This document shows positions 27,441 to 38,731 of a stretch of DNA of 64,000 bases, one piece after another. The stretch is taken from the NCBI GenBank assembly GCA_002928535.1, contig PERG01000011.1, forward strand, positions 1 through 64,000, written 5' to 3'. Each line of letters opens with the position of its first letter. Positions within the stretch are counted from its first letter, which is position 1. The notes beneath the pieces were generated by a model. The model was not told the DNA's origin. It was given only the letters and a program-made list of their open reading frames with translations, and did no database searches. The stretch comes from Methylotenera sp. GTDB taxonomy: Bacteria; Pseudomonadota; Gammaproteobacteria; Burkholderiales; Methylophilaceae. Both the position numbers and the translations under genes were made by a program.

Positions 27441-28889
27441 CTAACCGGTTAATTTACGTTTAAGCACCTCATTCACCTGCGCTGGATTGGCTTTGCCTTT
27501 CGAAGCTTTCATGGCTTGACCCACTAGTGCATTAAACGCTTTTTCTTTACCGGCTTTGAACTCTTCTACCATAGCTGGATTCGCGGCTAACACTTCGTCG
27601 ATAATCGCTTCAATCGCGCCGTTATCTGAAACTTGCTTGAGGCCAAGTTTCTCAATGATGGCATCGACATCACTATCACCTACCCACATAACTTCAAACA
27701 CCTGTTTAGCGGCATTGTTGGAAATGGTGTTATCTGCAATACGTTTCAAAAGCTGCGCCAAATTAGCAGCACTCACTGGCGAGGCTGATATAGGCTGATT
27801 CTCGGCATTCAATTTTGCGGAAATGCTGCCCATGACCCAATTGGCCGCCTGTTTGGCCTCAGCGCCTGCATCCACGGTAGCGGTAAAATAAGCTGCCAAC
27901 TCGCGAGAGGTGGTCAAGGCATTGGCATCGTAGGCTGATAACCCATGTTGAGTCTCAAAACGCGCTTTCATGGCCCCGGCTAATTCCGGCATAGTCGCTT
28001 GAACCGCGGCTTTATCAGCTTCGGTAATGGTTAACGGCAGTAGATCAGGATCGGGGAAGTAGCGGTAATCATTCGCCTCTTCCTTGCTGCGCATGGCACG
28101 GGTTTCGCCAGTGTCCGGATTGAATAACACGGTTGCCTGCTGAATCGTGCCGCCGTCTTCCAGGGTCCCGATCTGCCAGCGTGTTTCATACTCAATGGCC
28201 TGCTGCATGAACTTGAAAGAGTTGAGGTTCTTGATTTCGCGTCGCGTGCCTAACTTATCCGACCCTTTGGGGCGTACAGAAACGTTCACATCGCAACGGA
28301 AGCTCCCTTCCTGCATATTGCCATCGCAAATGCCGATCCATTGCACCAGCTCGTGTAACTTCTTAGCATAAGCCACAGCCTCAGCGGCTGAACGCATATC
28401 TGGCTCAGTCACAATCTCCAACAAAGGCGTACCTGCACGGTTTAAATCGATACCGCTCATGCCTTCAACCGCGCCATGCACGGACTTACCGGCATCTTCT
28501 TCCAGATGCGCACGGGTGATGTTGATGACTTTTTCGTATGCCGGGTTTTTACCTACAGCTGGCACCTGAATCGTTACCGCACCTTTGCCGACCACTGGCA
28601 GTTCATACTGGCTAATCTGGTAGCCTTTGGGCAGGTCAGGATAAAAGTAGTTTTTGCGTGCAAACACAGATCGCGGCGCGATCTCTGCATCAATGGCCAG
28701 GCCAAATTTAATTGCGCATTGCACGGCCTCTTTGTTCAATACTGGCAAGACACCAGGTAACGCCAGGCTGACTTCACATGCTTGCGTGTTCGGTTCGGCA
28801 CCATATTTAATCGAGGCGCCAGAAAAAATCTTGGTGTTTGTTTGCAGCTGGGTATGTGTTTCCAGCCCGATGACGACTTCCCATTCCAT
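27441..28889 (-). CDS. gatB: Asp/Glu-tRNA(Asn/Gln) amidotransferase subunit B
   Basis: GatB is the kinase and tRNA-binding subunit of the GatCAB complex that turns Glu-tRNA(Gln) or Asp-tRNA(Asn) into the amide form. The start is ATG at 28889 ([15 protein letters not shown]), with GAGGAG eight bases upstream and a TAATG overlap with the gatA stop; the longer reading to 28922 lies inside gatA. This gives 482 aa. Landmarks are [71 protein letters not shown] and the tRNA-binding tail with [15 protein letters not shown]. Confidence 0.97.
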   Translation of the reverse strand: MEWEVVIGLETHTQLQTNTKIFSGASIKYGAEPNTQACEVSLALPGVLPVLNKEAVQCAIKFGLAIDAEIAPRSVFARKNYFYPDLPKGYQISQYELPVVGKGAVTIQVPAVGKNPAYEKVINITRAHLEEDAGKSVHGAVEGMSGIDLNRAGTPLLEIVTEPDMRSAAEAVAYAKKLHELVQWIGICDGNMQEGSFRCDVNVSVRPKGSDKLGTRREIKNLNSFKFMQQAIEYETRWQIGTLEDGGTIQQATVLFNPDTGETRAMRSKEEANDYRYFPDPDLLPLTITEADKAAVQATMPELAGAMKARFETQHGLSAYDANALTTSRELAAYFTATVDAGAEAKQAANWVMGSISAKLNAENQPISASPVSAANLAQLLKRIADNTISNNAAKQVFEVMWVGDSDVDAIIEKLGLKQVSDNGAIEAIIDEVLAANPAMVEEFKAGKEKAFNALVGQAMKASKGKANPAQVNEVLKRKLTG

Positions 28890-30343
28890 TACTTCAACTC
28901 CTCGGGCATTCTGCTGTGCCAATCTGTCACTTGTTGATATTGATGCGCCACATTCAACATGCGCGCTTCATCAAAATAGTTGCCGATGATTTGTAGGCCA
29001 ACCGGTAGCCCGTTGCTGAACCCCGCTGGCACGCTCATGCCTGGCAGGCCAGCCAGATTGGTTGAGATGGTATAGATGTCCTGCAGGTACATCGCGACCG
29101 GATCATCGACTTTTTCGCCCGCTTTAAATGCCGTGGAGGGTGCTGCGGGCCCCATGATGACATCACAGTGCTTGAACGCTTCCTCAAAGTCTTGCGCGAT
29201 CAAACGGCGAATCTGCTGCGCTTTAAGGTAATAAGCATCGTAGTACCCTGCGCTCAACACATAAGTACCAATCAGGATGCGGCGTTTCACTTCGGCGCCA
29301 AAGCCTTCCGCACGGCTCTTGCAATACATATCCATCAGATCAGTATAGGATTCAGCACGGTGGCCGTAGCGCACGCCATCATAGCGCGATAGGTTGCTGG
29401 ATGCCTCGGCTGGCGCCAGCACGTAATACACGGGAATCGATAAGCCAGTATTCGGTAATGAAATATCGACGAGCTCAGCGCCTAGTTTTTTATATTCAGC
29501 AATCGCCGTTTCAATGACCTTACCCACATTAGCATCCAGGCCATCAGCAAAAAACTCTTTAGGTAAGCCAATACGCAAACCTTGCAAAGGTTTATTTAGG
29601 TCACGCGTGTAATCTTCTTTCTCTCGATTCAGACTTGTGGAATCGCGCTCGTCAAACCCAGCCATCACATTCATCATCAAGGCGCAATCTTCTGCGCTTT
29701 TGGCCATCGGTCCAGCCTGGTCTAGGGATGACGCAAACGCGATCATGCCATAGCGTGACACCACGCCATACGTTGGTTTCAAGCCGGTAAAGCCGCACAA
29801 GGAAGCCGGCTGGCGAATCGATCCACCGGTATCGGTACCAGTCGCTGCCGCACAAAGCCTAGCTGCTACTGCTGCGGCACTGCCGCCGCTACTGCCGCCC
29901 GGTACTCGATCAAAATCCCAAGGATTTTTTACACCCCCAAAATAACTGGTTTCATTGGAGGACCCCATGGCGAATTCATCCATATTGGTTTTACCCAGAT
30001 TCACAGCACCTGCTGCATCGAACTGAGAGATCACATGTGCATCGTAAGGTGCAACGAAATTAGCCAGCATTTTGGAGCCGCAAGTCGTGGTCCAGCCTTT
30101 GGCACAAAAGATATCTTTCTGCGCAATTGGAATACCAGTGAGGGGGGCGGCACTACCGTTTGCGAGCCGTGCATCAGCTGCTTTCGCCTGAGCCAGGGTT
30201 TCCGCCTCGTTTAACGCTATATAGGCGTTAATACTAGGATTATATTGTTTGATGCGATCCAGGAACGACTGTGTTAACTCCACACTCGATATGGTTTTTG
30301 CCTGGAGCATTTCACCAAGCTGCTTTAAGCTACTATTGATCAT
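28889..30343 (-). CDS. gatA: Asp/Glu-tRNA(Asn/Gln) amidotransferase subunit A
   Basis: GatA is the amidase subunit that releases ammonia from glutamine or asparagine for GatB. The 484-aa amidase-signature protein has the Ser-cisSer-Lys triad visible in [10 protein letters not shown] (Lys) and [19 protein letters not shown] (the two serines), and [20 protein letters not shown] after the nucleophile. Its stop codon shares a base with the gatB start, and gatC ends 5 bases upstream, so the three are a tightly coupled operon in the order C-A-B. Confidence 0.97.
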   Translation of the reverse strand: MINSSLKQLGEMLQAKTISSVELTQSFLDRIKQYNPSINAYIALNEAETLAQAKAADARLANGSAAPLTGIPIAQKDIFCAKGWTTTCGSKMLANFVAPYDAHVISQFDAAGAVNLGKTNMDEFAMGSSNETSYFGGVKNPWDFDRVPGGSSGGSAAAVAARLCAAATGTDTGGSIRQPASLCGFTGLKPTYGVVSRYGMIAFASSLDQAGPMAKSAEDCALMMNVMAGFDERDSTSLNREKEDYTRDLNKPLQGLRIGLPKEFFADGLDANVGKVIETAIAEYKKLGAELVDISLPNTGLSIPVYYVLAPAEASSNLSRYDGVRYGHRAESYTDLMDMYCKSRAEGFGAEVKRRILIGTYVLSAGYYDAYYLKAQQIRRLIAQDFEEAFKHCDVIMGPAAPSTAFKAGEKVDDPVAMYLQDIYTISTNLAGLPGMSVPAGFSNGLPVGLQIIGNYFDEARMLNVAHQYQQVTDWHSRMPEELK

Positions 30344-30348
30344 GTTGA

Positions 30349-30663
30349 TTATTCGATTACTTTAGGGACAAGGTATAAACCATCCGCTACCGCTGGCTCG
30401 TTCGAGCCATTATTGAGGGTGGGGGCTATGGCTTGGAAAGCCTCACGTTGATTGGTTTTGCTAATCACATCATCGCGTAGACGTTGGCTTAAGTCTTGCG
30501 AATGCGACATTGGGATGATCCCTGCTGTATCCACCGCTTGCATTTGCTCAATTAATCCAAGAATGCCGGAAAGCTTGCTTAGGGTTGCACTGGCCTCCTG
30601 TTCGCTGACTTCTATGCGTGCCAGATGGGCAATTTTTTTGATATCTTCAATGCTAAGTGCCAT
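30349..30663 (-). CDS. gatC: Asp/Glu-tRNA(Asn/Gln) amidotransferase subunit C
   Basis: GatC is the small subunit that wraps around and stabilises GatA. The 104-aa protein reads [20 protein letters not shown] at the N-terminus, the conserved helix of the family, and has [16 protein letters not shown] and the C-terminal LYLVPKVIE that docks onto GatA. It is the first gene of gatCAB, divergent from mreB across a 240-bp region. Confidence 0.95.
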   Translation of the reverse strand: MALSIEDIKKIAHLARIEVSEQEASATLSKLSGILGLIEQMQAVDTAGIIPMSHSQDLSQRLRDDVISKTNQREAFQAIAPTLNNGSNEPAVADGLYLVPKVIE

Positions 30664-30774
30664 GCTTCAAAAGTCCAAATTTAAATAGGGATTACCAGTT
30701 AATACAACAGCAGTTTTACCTTAAAATGCTGATGTCTTTTCAATAACTTAAATTAATTGCTTTAGTTTTGTAAC

Positions 30775-30848
30775 AAGATGTAATCACATCTTAATTTTCA
30801 ATACGATATGGGGTATTATACCCTGATTTTATGCGCACCTTAAGGTGC
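30775..30848. promoter_or_regulatory. Cluster of three dyads in the gatC/mreB divergent region
   Basis: Three separate inverted repeats lie upstream of mreB: AAGATGT-aatc-ACATCTT (30775-30792), GGGTATTATACCC (30811-30823), and the perfect 14-mer GCACCTTAAGGTGC (30835-30848). The middle one contains TATTAT, a possible -10 for mreB, so it could be an operator over the promoter. The third would be in the mRNA leader if that -10 is used. No regulator can be named. Confidence 0.45.
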
Positions 30849-30888
30849 ATACGCTTTAAGCTGACATCGAGCATCGCGCTTGTAATAA

Positions 30889-31947
<1,059 letters not shown>

Positions 31948-31968
31948 TGCAACTATTTGCTAACCCCC

Positions 31969-31995
31969 TTAGGCCGTTTGATACGGCCTAATTTT
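31969..31995 (+). terminator. Intrinsic terminator after mreB
   Basis: A nine-base perfect stem, TTAGGCCGT at 31969-31977 with ACGGCCTAA at 31983-31991 and a five-base loop, is followed by four T. It lies 22 bases after the mreB stop and 100 bases before mreC, in the right orientation to end mreB transcripts. Confidence 0.85.
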
Positions 31996-32094
31996 ATGCT
32001 GGTTAACAAGGCAGAGTCTGGTAAAACCGACTAAAATTACATTGATTTCATACAAAAACCTCACATAAAGGTTAAAAGCTAAAATAGTTTACCC

Positions 32095-33084
32095 ATGATG
32101 CACGGCTTCAACCATAAATTTGAGCAACAACAAGCCCCTGCATTTTTCGCGCGTGGCCCCAGCCCTTTTGCGCGTTTGGTGTTTTTTTCCGCTTTATCCC
32201 TTGCTTTAATGGCAACCGATTCCAGGCTGCAATACCTCATTGTTTTACGGCAAAACCTAGTAGCCATTTTGCACCCATTGCAATTAGTAGCAAATTTACC
32301 CAGTCAAGTGTATCGCGATATCAATACTTACTTTTCCACGCATCACTACCTGCTAGCTGAAAACAAACGTTTGCAACTCAAAACATTGGAGCAAAGCATT
32401 TTATTGCAAGGGCTCAATACGCTCACGCTAGAAAATGAAAACCTGCGCGAGCTACTAAAAGCCAATAAAAGCTTAACGCAGAATAGTATATTAGGTGAAA
32501 TCATGTATGTGGGCCGCGATCCTTTCACGAGGAAAGTGATTGTCAATCGCGGCGAAAACCATCAAGTGCAAATAGGCGAAGCAGTGGTGGATGCGACGGG
32601 GGTTATTGGCCAAGTCACGCGCATCTATCCACTAAGCAGCGAAGTCACTTTAATTACCGACAAATCGCTTGCTATCCCTATTCAAATTGAACGCAACGGC
32701 TTACGTGCCATAGCCTTCGGGCACGGTCGTGACAACACCTTGGACCTGCCTTATTTACCGACCAATGTGGATATCAAACAGGGAGACAAATTAGTGACTT
32801 CCGGTATCGATGGAATTTATCCAGCCGGACTTGCAGTGGCGACAGTGTCACACATTGAAATTACGCCAGATTCACCTTTTGCCCGCATCATATGCGTGCC
32901 CACCGGTGGAGTAGAGCATCACCGACAAGTATTATTAGTCAGCATTCCTAAGCCGGAGATCCTGCCGAAAGAAGTACTTTCTGATCTTACTAGTAAAAAA
33001 ACGTCCGCTCTTCCTGCAGCACCTGAAAAAGTTATCAGCGATCCAGCAGCGCCCAACAAAGTAAACCAGCCGCATGCGCAGTAG
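32095..33084 (+). CDS. mreC: Rod shape-determining protein MreC
   Basis: MreC is an inner-membrane protein with a periplasmic domain that activates PBP2/RodA. The 329-aa protein has one transmembrane segment near residues 20-42, a coiled-coil stretch about 70-115 (LLAENKRLQLKTLEQS... style heptads), then the two beta-barrel domain with VGRDPFTRKVIVNRGENHQVQIG and GVIGQVTRIYPLSSEVTLITD split between strands. A Pro/Ala/Lys-rich tail of about 45 residues follows and is probably disordered. No clear Shine-Dalgarno site precedes the ATG. It overlaps mreD by 11 bases. Confidence 0.95.
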   Translation: MMHGFNHKFEQQQAPAFFARGPSPFARLVFFSALSLALMATDSRLQYLIVLRQNLVAILHPLQLVANLPSQVYRDINTYFSTHHYLLAENKRLQLKTLEQSILLQGLNTLTLENENLRELLKANKSLTQNSILGEIMYVGRDPFTRKVIVNRGENHQVQIGEAVVDATGVIGQVTRIYPLSSEVTLITDKSLAIPIQIERNGLRAIAFGHGRDNTLDLPYLPTNVDIKQGDKLVTSGIDGIYPAGLAVATVSHIEITPDSPFARIICVPTGGVEHHRQVLLVSIPKPEILPKEVLSDLTSKKTSALPAAPEKVISDPAAPNKVNQPHAQ

Positions 33085-33553
33085 CAATCTTAAAACGATA
33101 TATCTCTCTTTGCTTTTGGCATTTATGGGGTTGCTGCTGCCTTGGTCTGGCAGTGCCTTACAAGCTAGGCCCGATTTTGTATTATTGGTCATCATCTTCT
33201 GGCTGATACGTGCCCCGCATTTGTGTAACGTTGGCACCGCCTGGTTTGTAGGCTTGTTCGTAGACTTGGCTACTGGCGGCGTTTTTGGGCAATATGCATT
33301 GGCTTATACGGTTACAGCCTACTTTGCTGTCAATTACCAACGTCGGCTGGTGTTATTCAATAATATGCAACAGGCATTTTATGTATTTTTGCTATTAATG
33401 ATTTCACAGCTCACATTGTTATTACTTAAGCTTTTTGGTGGCGCTGAGATTTTTGGTTGGCAATATTTCATCCCCAGCTTTACCGGCATCTTATTGTGGC
33501 AGATCGCTGTATTGTTCGGGTTGAAAACAGGTGGGCGCACGCGTGGCGTGTAG
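33074..33553 (+). CDS. mreD: Rod shape-determining protein MreD
   Basis: MreD is a small inner-membrane partner of MreC. The 159-aa protein has five or six hydrophobic segments and the family phrase RPDFVLLVIIFWLIRAPH followed by GLFVDLATGGVFGQYALAYT-type sequence (around residues 55-80). It starts within the end of mreC and is followed after 6 bases by the PBP2 gene. Confidence 0.93.
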   Translation: MRSSNLKTIYLSLLLAFMGLLLPWSGSALQARPDFVLLVIIFWLIRAPHLCNVGTAWFVGLFVDLATGGVFGQYALAYTVTAYFAVNYQRRLVLFNNMQQAFYVFLLLMISQLTLLLLKLFGGAEIFGWQYFIPSFTGILLWQIAVLFGLKTGGRTRGV

Positions 33554-33559
33554 TCGGTA

Positions 33560-35497
33560 ATGCGCGCAGAACTTAGAAATTACCAGCATGAGCAATATTA
33601 TTTCAAGCTCAGGTTAGGTTTTGCCGGTTTAGTCGTGTTATGCCTGTTTGGCCTGCTGGCTTTCCGCTTTTTTTACCTGCAGATCAAGCAATATGATCAT
33701 TATCAAACGCTCGCTGAGAATAACCGCATCTCGCTTGTGCCCATCGTACCTAACCGCGGTTTAATTTTAGACCGCAATGGCGTAGTACTGGCGCATAACT
33801 TTTTTGTTTATACCTTAGAAATTACGCCCTCAAAAGTAGAAAATCTGGAAGCGACCATTGCCGAAATTAGCCAGCTTGTAGAAGTCAGTTCACTCGATCG
33901 CAAACGGTTTAAAAAATTCCGCGAGCAAAGCCATAGCTTCGAAAGCGTGCCAATTCGTACCCATCTGAATGAAGTAGAAGCGGCGAAATTTGCCGTTAAC
34001 CACTATCGTTTCCCTGGGGTAGAAATTAAATCCCGACTATTTCGCCATTACCCCATGGGTAAGCTGGGCTCACACATGGTCGGTTATATCGGGCGTATTA
34101 ATGATAAGGACCTGGTCAATCTGGAAAAAAATGGCGACCTTTCCAACTACAAAGGTTCGGATCACATCGGCAAGAGCGGTATCGAACAATATTATGAGCG
34201 TCACCTGCACGGCACCACTGGCTTCCAACAAGTAGAAATCGATGCGGATGGGCATGCAGTTCGCGTACTGTCCAGCACCGCGCCTGTGCCCGGCAATAAC
34301 TTGATCTTGGCTGCAGACAGCAAATTACAACAAATTGCCGAAACGGCTTTTGGTGATTATCGCGGTGCCTTAGTTGCCATTAACCCTAAAACCGGTGAAG
34401 TCTTAAGTTATGTGAGCCAGCCCACCTTCGATCCTAATTTATTTGTCGATGGCATTGATGTAGAGAACTGGAAGCTACTGAACGAGTCTTTAGATAAACC
34501 GCTGATTAACCGTCCCTTGCGCGGGATTTATCCACCGGGGTCCACTTTCAAACCTTTCACTGCGCTTGCCGGCTTAGAAGCGGGTAAACGCGCTCCGCCT
34601 TTTGCGATCCATGACGCTGGTTACTTTACTCTGCCTAACAACAGGCATCGTTATCGTGACTGGAAACCCGGCGGGCATGGAATTGTAGATATGCAGCGCG
34701 CCATTACCATTTCTTGCGATACTTTCTTTTATGGCTTGGCTATGGAATTGGGAATTGAAAAGTTGACCTCTTTCGTGCGCCACTTTGGTTTTGGCAAAAA
34801 AACCGGCTTGGATATTCAAGGAGAAATTGAAGGTTTACTGCCAACGCCAGAATGGAAAATGCGCCGATTTAAACAAAAATGGTATCCGGGGGAAACGGTA
34901 ATTGTCGGCATCGGACAAGGCTATACTTTAGTTACACCACTGCAGTTAGCCCATGCCACCGCCACATTGGCGAACAATGGCGTTGCCATTCAGCCTCGTT
35001 TAGTCACGCAAATTCAGAATGCCTTAACTGGCGAAAAAGAAACGGTCGCTCCGGTAGTAAAGGATAAAATCGAGCTCAATCCGGTGAATGTTGATATCGT
35101 GAAACGGGGTATGATCGACGTGACCTTGCCGGGCGGAACAGCTGCCAGCGTAGGTGCTAACGCTGGCTATAGTATTGCAGCAAAAACCGGTACAGCTCAA
35201 GTGATCGGCATTAAACAAAATGAGAAATATAACGAGAATACCATTAACCCTAGACACCTGGACCACGCCCTGTTTATAGCCTATGCACCTGCTGAAGACC
35301 CAACGATAGCCATTGCGATTATTGTGGAAAATGGCAAACATGGCGGCTCTACCGCTGGCCCGATTGCCCGGAAAATGATGGATTATTACTTATTAGGTAA
35401 AACGCCTGTGCCGGAAGCGCCGAAGGTCGCACTACCTGATGCAGCCATCAACGCTAATGTGCCAGTAAAGCCAGAGGCTGAAGAACACCATGATTAG
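33560..35497 (+). CDS. mrdA: Penicillin-binding protein 2 (elongasome transpeptidase)
   Basis: PBP2 cross-links peptidoglycan during lateral growth together with RodA. The 645-aa protein has an N-terminal transmembrane anchor (~20-42), the dimerisation/pedestal domain with VPNRGLILDRNGVVLAHN, and the transpeptidase domain with the active serine in PPGSTFKPFTAL, SCDTFFYGLAMELG (SxD variant normal for PBP2) and AAKTGTAQV. The acidic-to-basic tail of ~40 residues is typical. It overlaps rodA by 8 bases. Confidence 0.97.
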   Translation: MRAELRNYQHEQYYFKLRLGFAGLVVLCLFGLLAFRFFYLQIKQYDHYQTLAENNRISLVPIVPNRGLILDRNGVVLAHNFFVYTLEITPSKVENLEATIAEISQLVEVSSLDRKRFKKFREQSHSFESVPIRTHLNEVEAAKFAVNHYRFPGVEIKSRLFRHYPMGKLGSHMVGYIGRINDKDLVNLEKNGDLSNYKGSDHIGKSGIEQYYERHLHGTTGFQQVEIDADGHAVRVLSSTAPVPGNNLILAADSKLQQIAETAFGDYRGALVAINPKTGEVLSYVSQPTFDPNLFVDGIDVENWKLLNESLDKPLINRPLRGIYPPGSTFKPFTALAGLEAGKRAPPFAIHDAGYFTLPNNRHRYRDWKPGGHGIVDMQRAITISCDTFFYGLAMELGIEKLTSFVRHFGFGKKTGLDIQGEIEGLLPTPEWKMRRFKQKWYPGETVIVGIGQGYTLVTPLQLAHATATLANNGVAIQPRLVTQIQNALTGEKETVAPVVKDKIELNPVNVDIVKRGMIDVTLPGGTAASVGANAGYSIAAKTGTAQVIGIKQNEKYNENTINPRHLDHALFIAYAPAEDPTIAIAIIVENGKHGGSTAGPIARKMMDYYLLGKTPVPEAPKVALPDAAINANVPVKPEAEEHHD

Positions 35498-36584
35498 TAA
35501 ACTCTTTAAAGGTTTAGTCAAACATATCGACTCATTCCTCATGGCCTGCCTGCTATTCACATTAATGGTGGGGCTATTTGTGCTTTATTCTGCCTCTGGG
35601 CAGAATATGGGTCGTGTGTACGGACAAGGTGTGAACATCATTGTGGCCTTAAGCTTCATGTGGGTAGCCGCCAATATTGCCCCCAACCAATTAGAGCGTA
35701 TTGCTCTTCCGCTGTATGCCTTTGGTGTTTTATTATTAATTGGCGTGGCATTATTCGGTGAAATTAGCCATGGCGCAAGGCGCTGGTTACATTTGGGCTT
35801 TGTGCGTATCCAACCTTCTGAAATCATGCGTATTGCCATGCCAATGATGCTTGCTTGGTATTTTGCTAAAAGAGAGGGTAAGCCGCGTATTGCAGATTTT
35901 GCGATTGGCGGAGTATTACTCTTGATCCCTGTCACCTTAATCATGAAGCAGCCGGATTTAGGTACGGCATTATTAATTAGTGCCTCGGGGTTTTACGTAT
36001 TATTTTTAGCAGGCTTAAGCTGGCGCTTCTTATTGGGCGGCGCAGTATTGCTAGGTGCGTTAAGCCCTGTATTCTGGTCCATGTTGCATGATTACCAGCG
36101 CAGACGTATTGAAATACTACTAGATCCAACGCAGGACCCGCTAGGCGCCGGTTACCATACGATCCAAGCGATTATAGCACTAGGCTCTGGCGGCACCGCT
36201 GGCAAAGGCTGGCTCAATGGGACGCAGGCCCAACTAGACTTTTTGCCTGAACGCACTACTGATTTTATTTTTGCCGTATTCGGTGAAGAATTCGGGTTCA
36301 TGGGGAACTTACTCTTACTGTTTCTTTTCAGTTTAATCATCATTCGCGGTTTAATTATTGCCTCACAAGCACAAAGTACTTTTTCACGCTTGTTAGCGGG
36401 CAGCATAACCCTTACTTTCTTTACCTACGCATTTGTTAACATTGGTATGGTGAGCGGCATTCTTCCCGTGGTAGGGGTGCCATTACCTTTAATTAGTTAT
36501 GGTGGCACTTCAATGGTGACTCTGTGTCTGAGCTTTGGTATTTTAATGAGCATTCAAACACATAAAAAATTGGTGGCAACGTAA
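35490..36584 (+). CDS. rodA: Peptidoglycan glycosyltransferase RodA
   Basis: RodA is the SEDS-family glycan polymerase of the elongasome and pairs with PBP2. The 364-aa polytopic protein has about ten membrane helices and the SEDS landmarks HGARRWLHLGFVRIQPSE (conserved loop 2), MKQPDLGTALLI, RIEILLDPTQDPLGAGYH, LPERTTDFIFAVFGEEFGF (with the catalytic-region Asp) and GVPLPLISYGGTSMVT. Its stop and the rlpA start share a base as TAATG. Confidence 0.97.
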   Translation: MISKLFKGLVKHIDSFLMACLLFTLMVGLFVLYSASGQNMGRVYGQGVNIIVALSFMWVAANIAPNQLERIALPLYAFGVLLLIGVALFGEISHGARRWLHLGFVRIQPSEIMRIAMPMMLAWYFAKREGKPRIADFAIGGVLLLIPVTLIMKQPDLGTALLISASGFYVLFLAGLSWRFLLGGAVLLGALSPVFWSMLHDYQRRRIEILLDPTQDPLGAGYHTIQAIIALGSGGTAGKGWLNGTQAQLDFLPERTTDFIFAVFGEEFGFMGNLLLLFLFSLIIIRGLIIASQAQSTFSRLLAGSITLTFFTYAFVNIGMVSGILPVVGVPLPLISYGGTSMVTLCLSFGILMSIQTHKKLVAT

Positions 36585-37555
36585 TGGGGTTGAATAAAAT
36601 GTTTCTAAGCAAAAACTTGGTTTTTTTATGGATCGTAATATTACTAAGTTTGCTCAGTGCCTGTGGCGGTAAACGCGCAGTCAAACCTACTGTCGATGAT
36701 TCCGCTCCTGCATCAGGAGCAACACCAAAAACGAACACAGGTAAATACTATTTAGATGATGGGCCCGGCGAGAATCCACCTGCCAATATTGATCTTATTC
36801 CTGATGCCACTTTAAAAACAGAAGCACTATTGCCACGTGCCAATAAACCTTATACGGCATTAGGACAACGTTACGTCCCTATGACCAGTTACTCGCCTTA
36901 TCAAAAACAGGGCATCGCTTCTTGGTATGGTAAGCGTTACCATGGCAGAAAAACCTCTAGTGGTGAAGTGTACGATATGTATGGCATGTCAGCCGCGCAT
37001 CCCACTTTGCCCTTGCCCAGCTATGCCAGGGTGACTAATCCTGCCAATGGCCGTTCCGTCATTGTGCGCATCAATGATCGCGGCCCTTTTAAACATAATC
37101 GCCTGATCGATTTATCTTATGCAGCCGCTTACAAGCTACGCTTGGCAGGCCAAGGCAGTGGTTTAGTAAAAGTAGAAGCGATTGATACCAGCCCTCAAGC
37201 AATGCAGGGTTTACCAAAAAATGTGGCGATCCCCGCAGATGCGAACTTAGCAATCAATACTTCAGATGCCACAACTTCCAGCACTTTACCGCCACCACTC
37301 GATATCACACCCACGTTAGAAACCCAACAATATTATGTACAAGCCGGCGCATTCAGAAGTGAAACCAATGGCAATCTGTTACAGAAGAAAATCCAAAGTT
37401 TGGAACTCGCAGAAAATGTCGGTCTAGCGAACGTGTATAATAACGGCTTGTATCGTGTCAGGCTTGGGCCTTACACAAGTAAAGCCGAAGCCAACGCTTC
37501 TGCGGCCAATATCCGTAAACGGCTGAATACTTCAGCCATCGTTCAACTCCAATAG
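36584..37555 (+). CDS. rlpA: RlpA-like lytic transglycosylase lipoprotein with SPOR domain
   Basis: RlpA is an outer-membrane lipoprotein that in some bacteria cleaves denuded glycan strands at the septum. The 323-aa protein has a lipoprotein signal with lipobox LSAC (Cys at residue 26), a double-psi beta-barrel domain (~110-200; GIASWYGKRYHGRKTSSGE and VRINDRGPF, with the catalytic-type Glu and Asp present) and a C-terminal SPOR domain (~248-320; YYVQAGAFRSETNG, YRVRLGPYTSKAEA) that binds denuded glycan. It overlaps the rodA stop by one base. Confidence 0.94.
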   Translation: MGLNKMFLSKNLVFLWIVILLSLLSACGGKRAVKPTVDDSAPASGATPKTNTGKYYLDDGPGENPPANIDLIPDATLKTEALLPRANKPYTALGQRYVPMTSYSPYQKQGIASWYGKRYHGRKTSSGEVYDMYGMSAAHPTLPLPSYARVTNPANGRSVIVRINDRGPFKHNRLIDLSYAAAYKLRLAGQGSGLVKVEAIDTSPQAMQGLPKNVAIPADANLAINTSDATTSSTLPPPLDITPTLETQQYYVQAGAFRSETNGNLLQKKIQSLELAENVGLANVYNNGLYRVRLGPYTSKAEANASAANIRKRLNTSAIVQLQ

Positions 37556-37569
37556 TTAACCAAGAATCC

Positions 37570-38727
37570 ATGCATAATTTCATTAGACTTTTTAACGTAT
37601 TTCTCTTTTCTAGCTTAGCGCTATTTGCCTCTGTGCAAAACGCACATGCAGCAGCCCAAATTGCACCGCCGCCAAGCTTAGCGGTTAAAGCGTATCTATT
37701 AAAAGATTTTAATAGCGGACATACTATTGCAGCTTATAACAGCAATATGCGCGTTGAACCGGCTTCTTTAACGAAAATCATGACGGCATATTTAAGCTTC
37801 AAAGCGCTAAAGAATGGCCATTTGCAACTCACCCAGACCTTACCGGTAAGTGAGATTGCCTGGAAAATTGAGGGTTCTAAGATGTTTATTGAGCCTAACA
37901 AACCGGTGACAGTTGATGAGTTATTACACGGCACCATTATCCAGTCCGGCAATGACTCATCGATTGCTTTGGCAGAGGGTATTGCCAGCTCTGAAGCGCT
38001 ATTTGCTGACATGATGAATAAAGAAGCACAACGTCTAGGTATGAAGAACACCCATTACGTGAATGCAACTGGTTTACCAGACCCACAGCATTACACCACA
38101 GCGGAGGACTTGGCCATTTTAGCCACGGCATTGATCCGTGACTTTCCTAATGAATACCAGCGCCTGTATTCCACCAAAGAATATACCTACAACAAAATCA
38201 CGCAGCCTAACCGCAATCGTTTGCTATGGCTGGATCCCAATGTTGATGGGATGAAAACCGGCCATACAGAATCAGCAGGTTATTGCCTTATATCTTCCGC
38301 CAAACGTGGCAATACACGCCGCGTTGCCGTAGTCCTGGGCGCTCCGACAGATTCCACCCGCGCTACGGAAAGCCAAAAGCTTTTAAATTATGGCTTTCAG
38401 TTTTTTGATTCGCAATTAGTCTATAAACAAAGTCAGCCAATCAATCAACTCAAGGTGTGGAAAGGCGATCAAAACCAAGTAGCTTCTACGGTAGCGAATG
38501 ACGTGTACATCACTTTACCTAAGGGCGAATACGCAAACGTTAAAGCTTTGATATCCAGTACGCAACCTTTAGTGGCGCCCATTAAAAAAGGGCAGGTCAT
38601 TGGCACGATCAAATTCGTTTTAAATGGCAAAACTATAGATGAACGTAAACTGGTCGCAATCCAATCTGTAGAGATCGCCGGCATTTTCGGACGCGCTTGG
38701 GACTCACTGAAACTTTTAATGCAATAA
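37570..38727 (+). CDS. dacC: D-alanyl-D-alanine carboxypeptidase (PBP5/6 type)
   Basis: This low-molecular-weight PBP removes the terminal D-Ala of stem peptides in the periplasm. The 385-aa protein has a cleavable signal peptide ending near NAHAAAQ, SLTKIM (SxxK, active serine), SGNDSSIAL (SxN), MKTGHTESAG (KTG), a C-terminal beta domain, and a last amphipathic helix (AGIFGRAWDSLKLLMQ) that anchors the protein on the membrane. It lies in the conserved order rlpA-dacC-ybeD-lipB-lipA. The exact paralogue name (DacA or DacC) is not decided by sequence alone. Confidence 0.95.
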   Translation: MHNFIRLFNVFLFSSLALFASVQNAHAAAQIAPPPSLAVKAYLLKDFNSGHTIAAYNSNMRVEPASLTKIMTAYLSFKALKNGHLQLTQTLPVSEIAWKIEGSKMFIEPNKPVTVDELLHGTIIQSGNDSSIALAEGIASSEALFADMMNKEAQRLGMKNTHYVNATGLPDPQHYTTAEDLAILATALIRDFPNEYQRLYSTKEYTYNKITQPNRNRLLWLDPNVDGMKTGHTESAGYCLISSAKRGNTRRVAVVLGAPTDSTRATESQKLLNYGFQFFDSQLVYKQSQPINQLKVWKGDQNQVASTVANDVYITLPKGEYANVKALISSTQPLVAPIKKGQVIGTIKFVLNGKTIDERKLVAIQSVEIAGIFGRAWDSLKLLMQ

Positions 38728-38731
38728 CACT

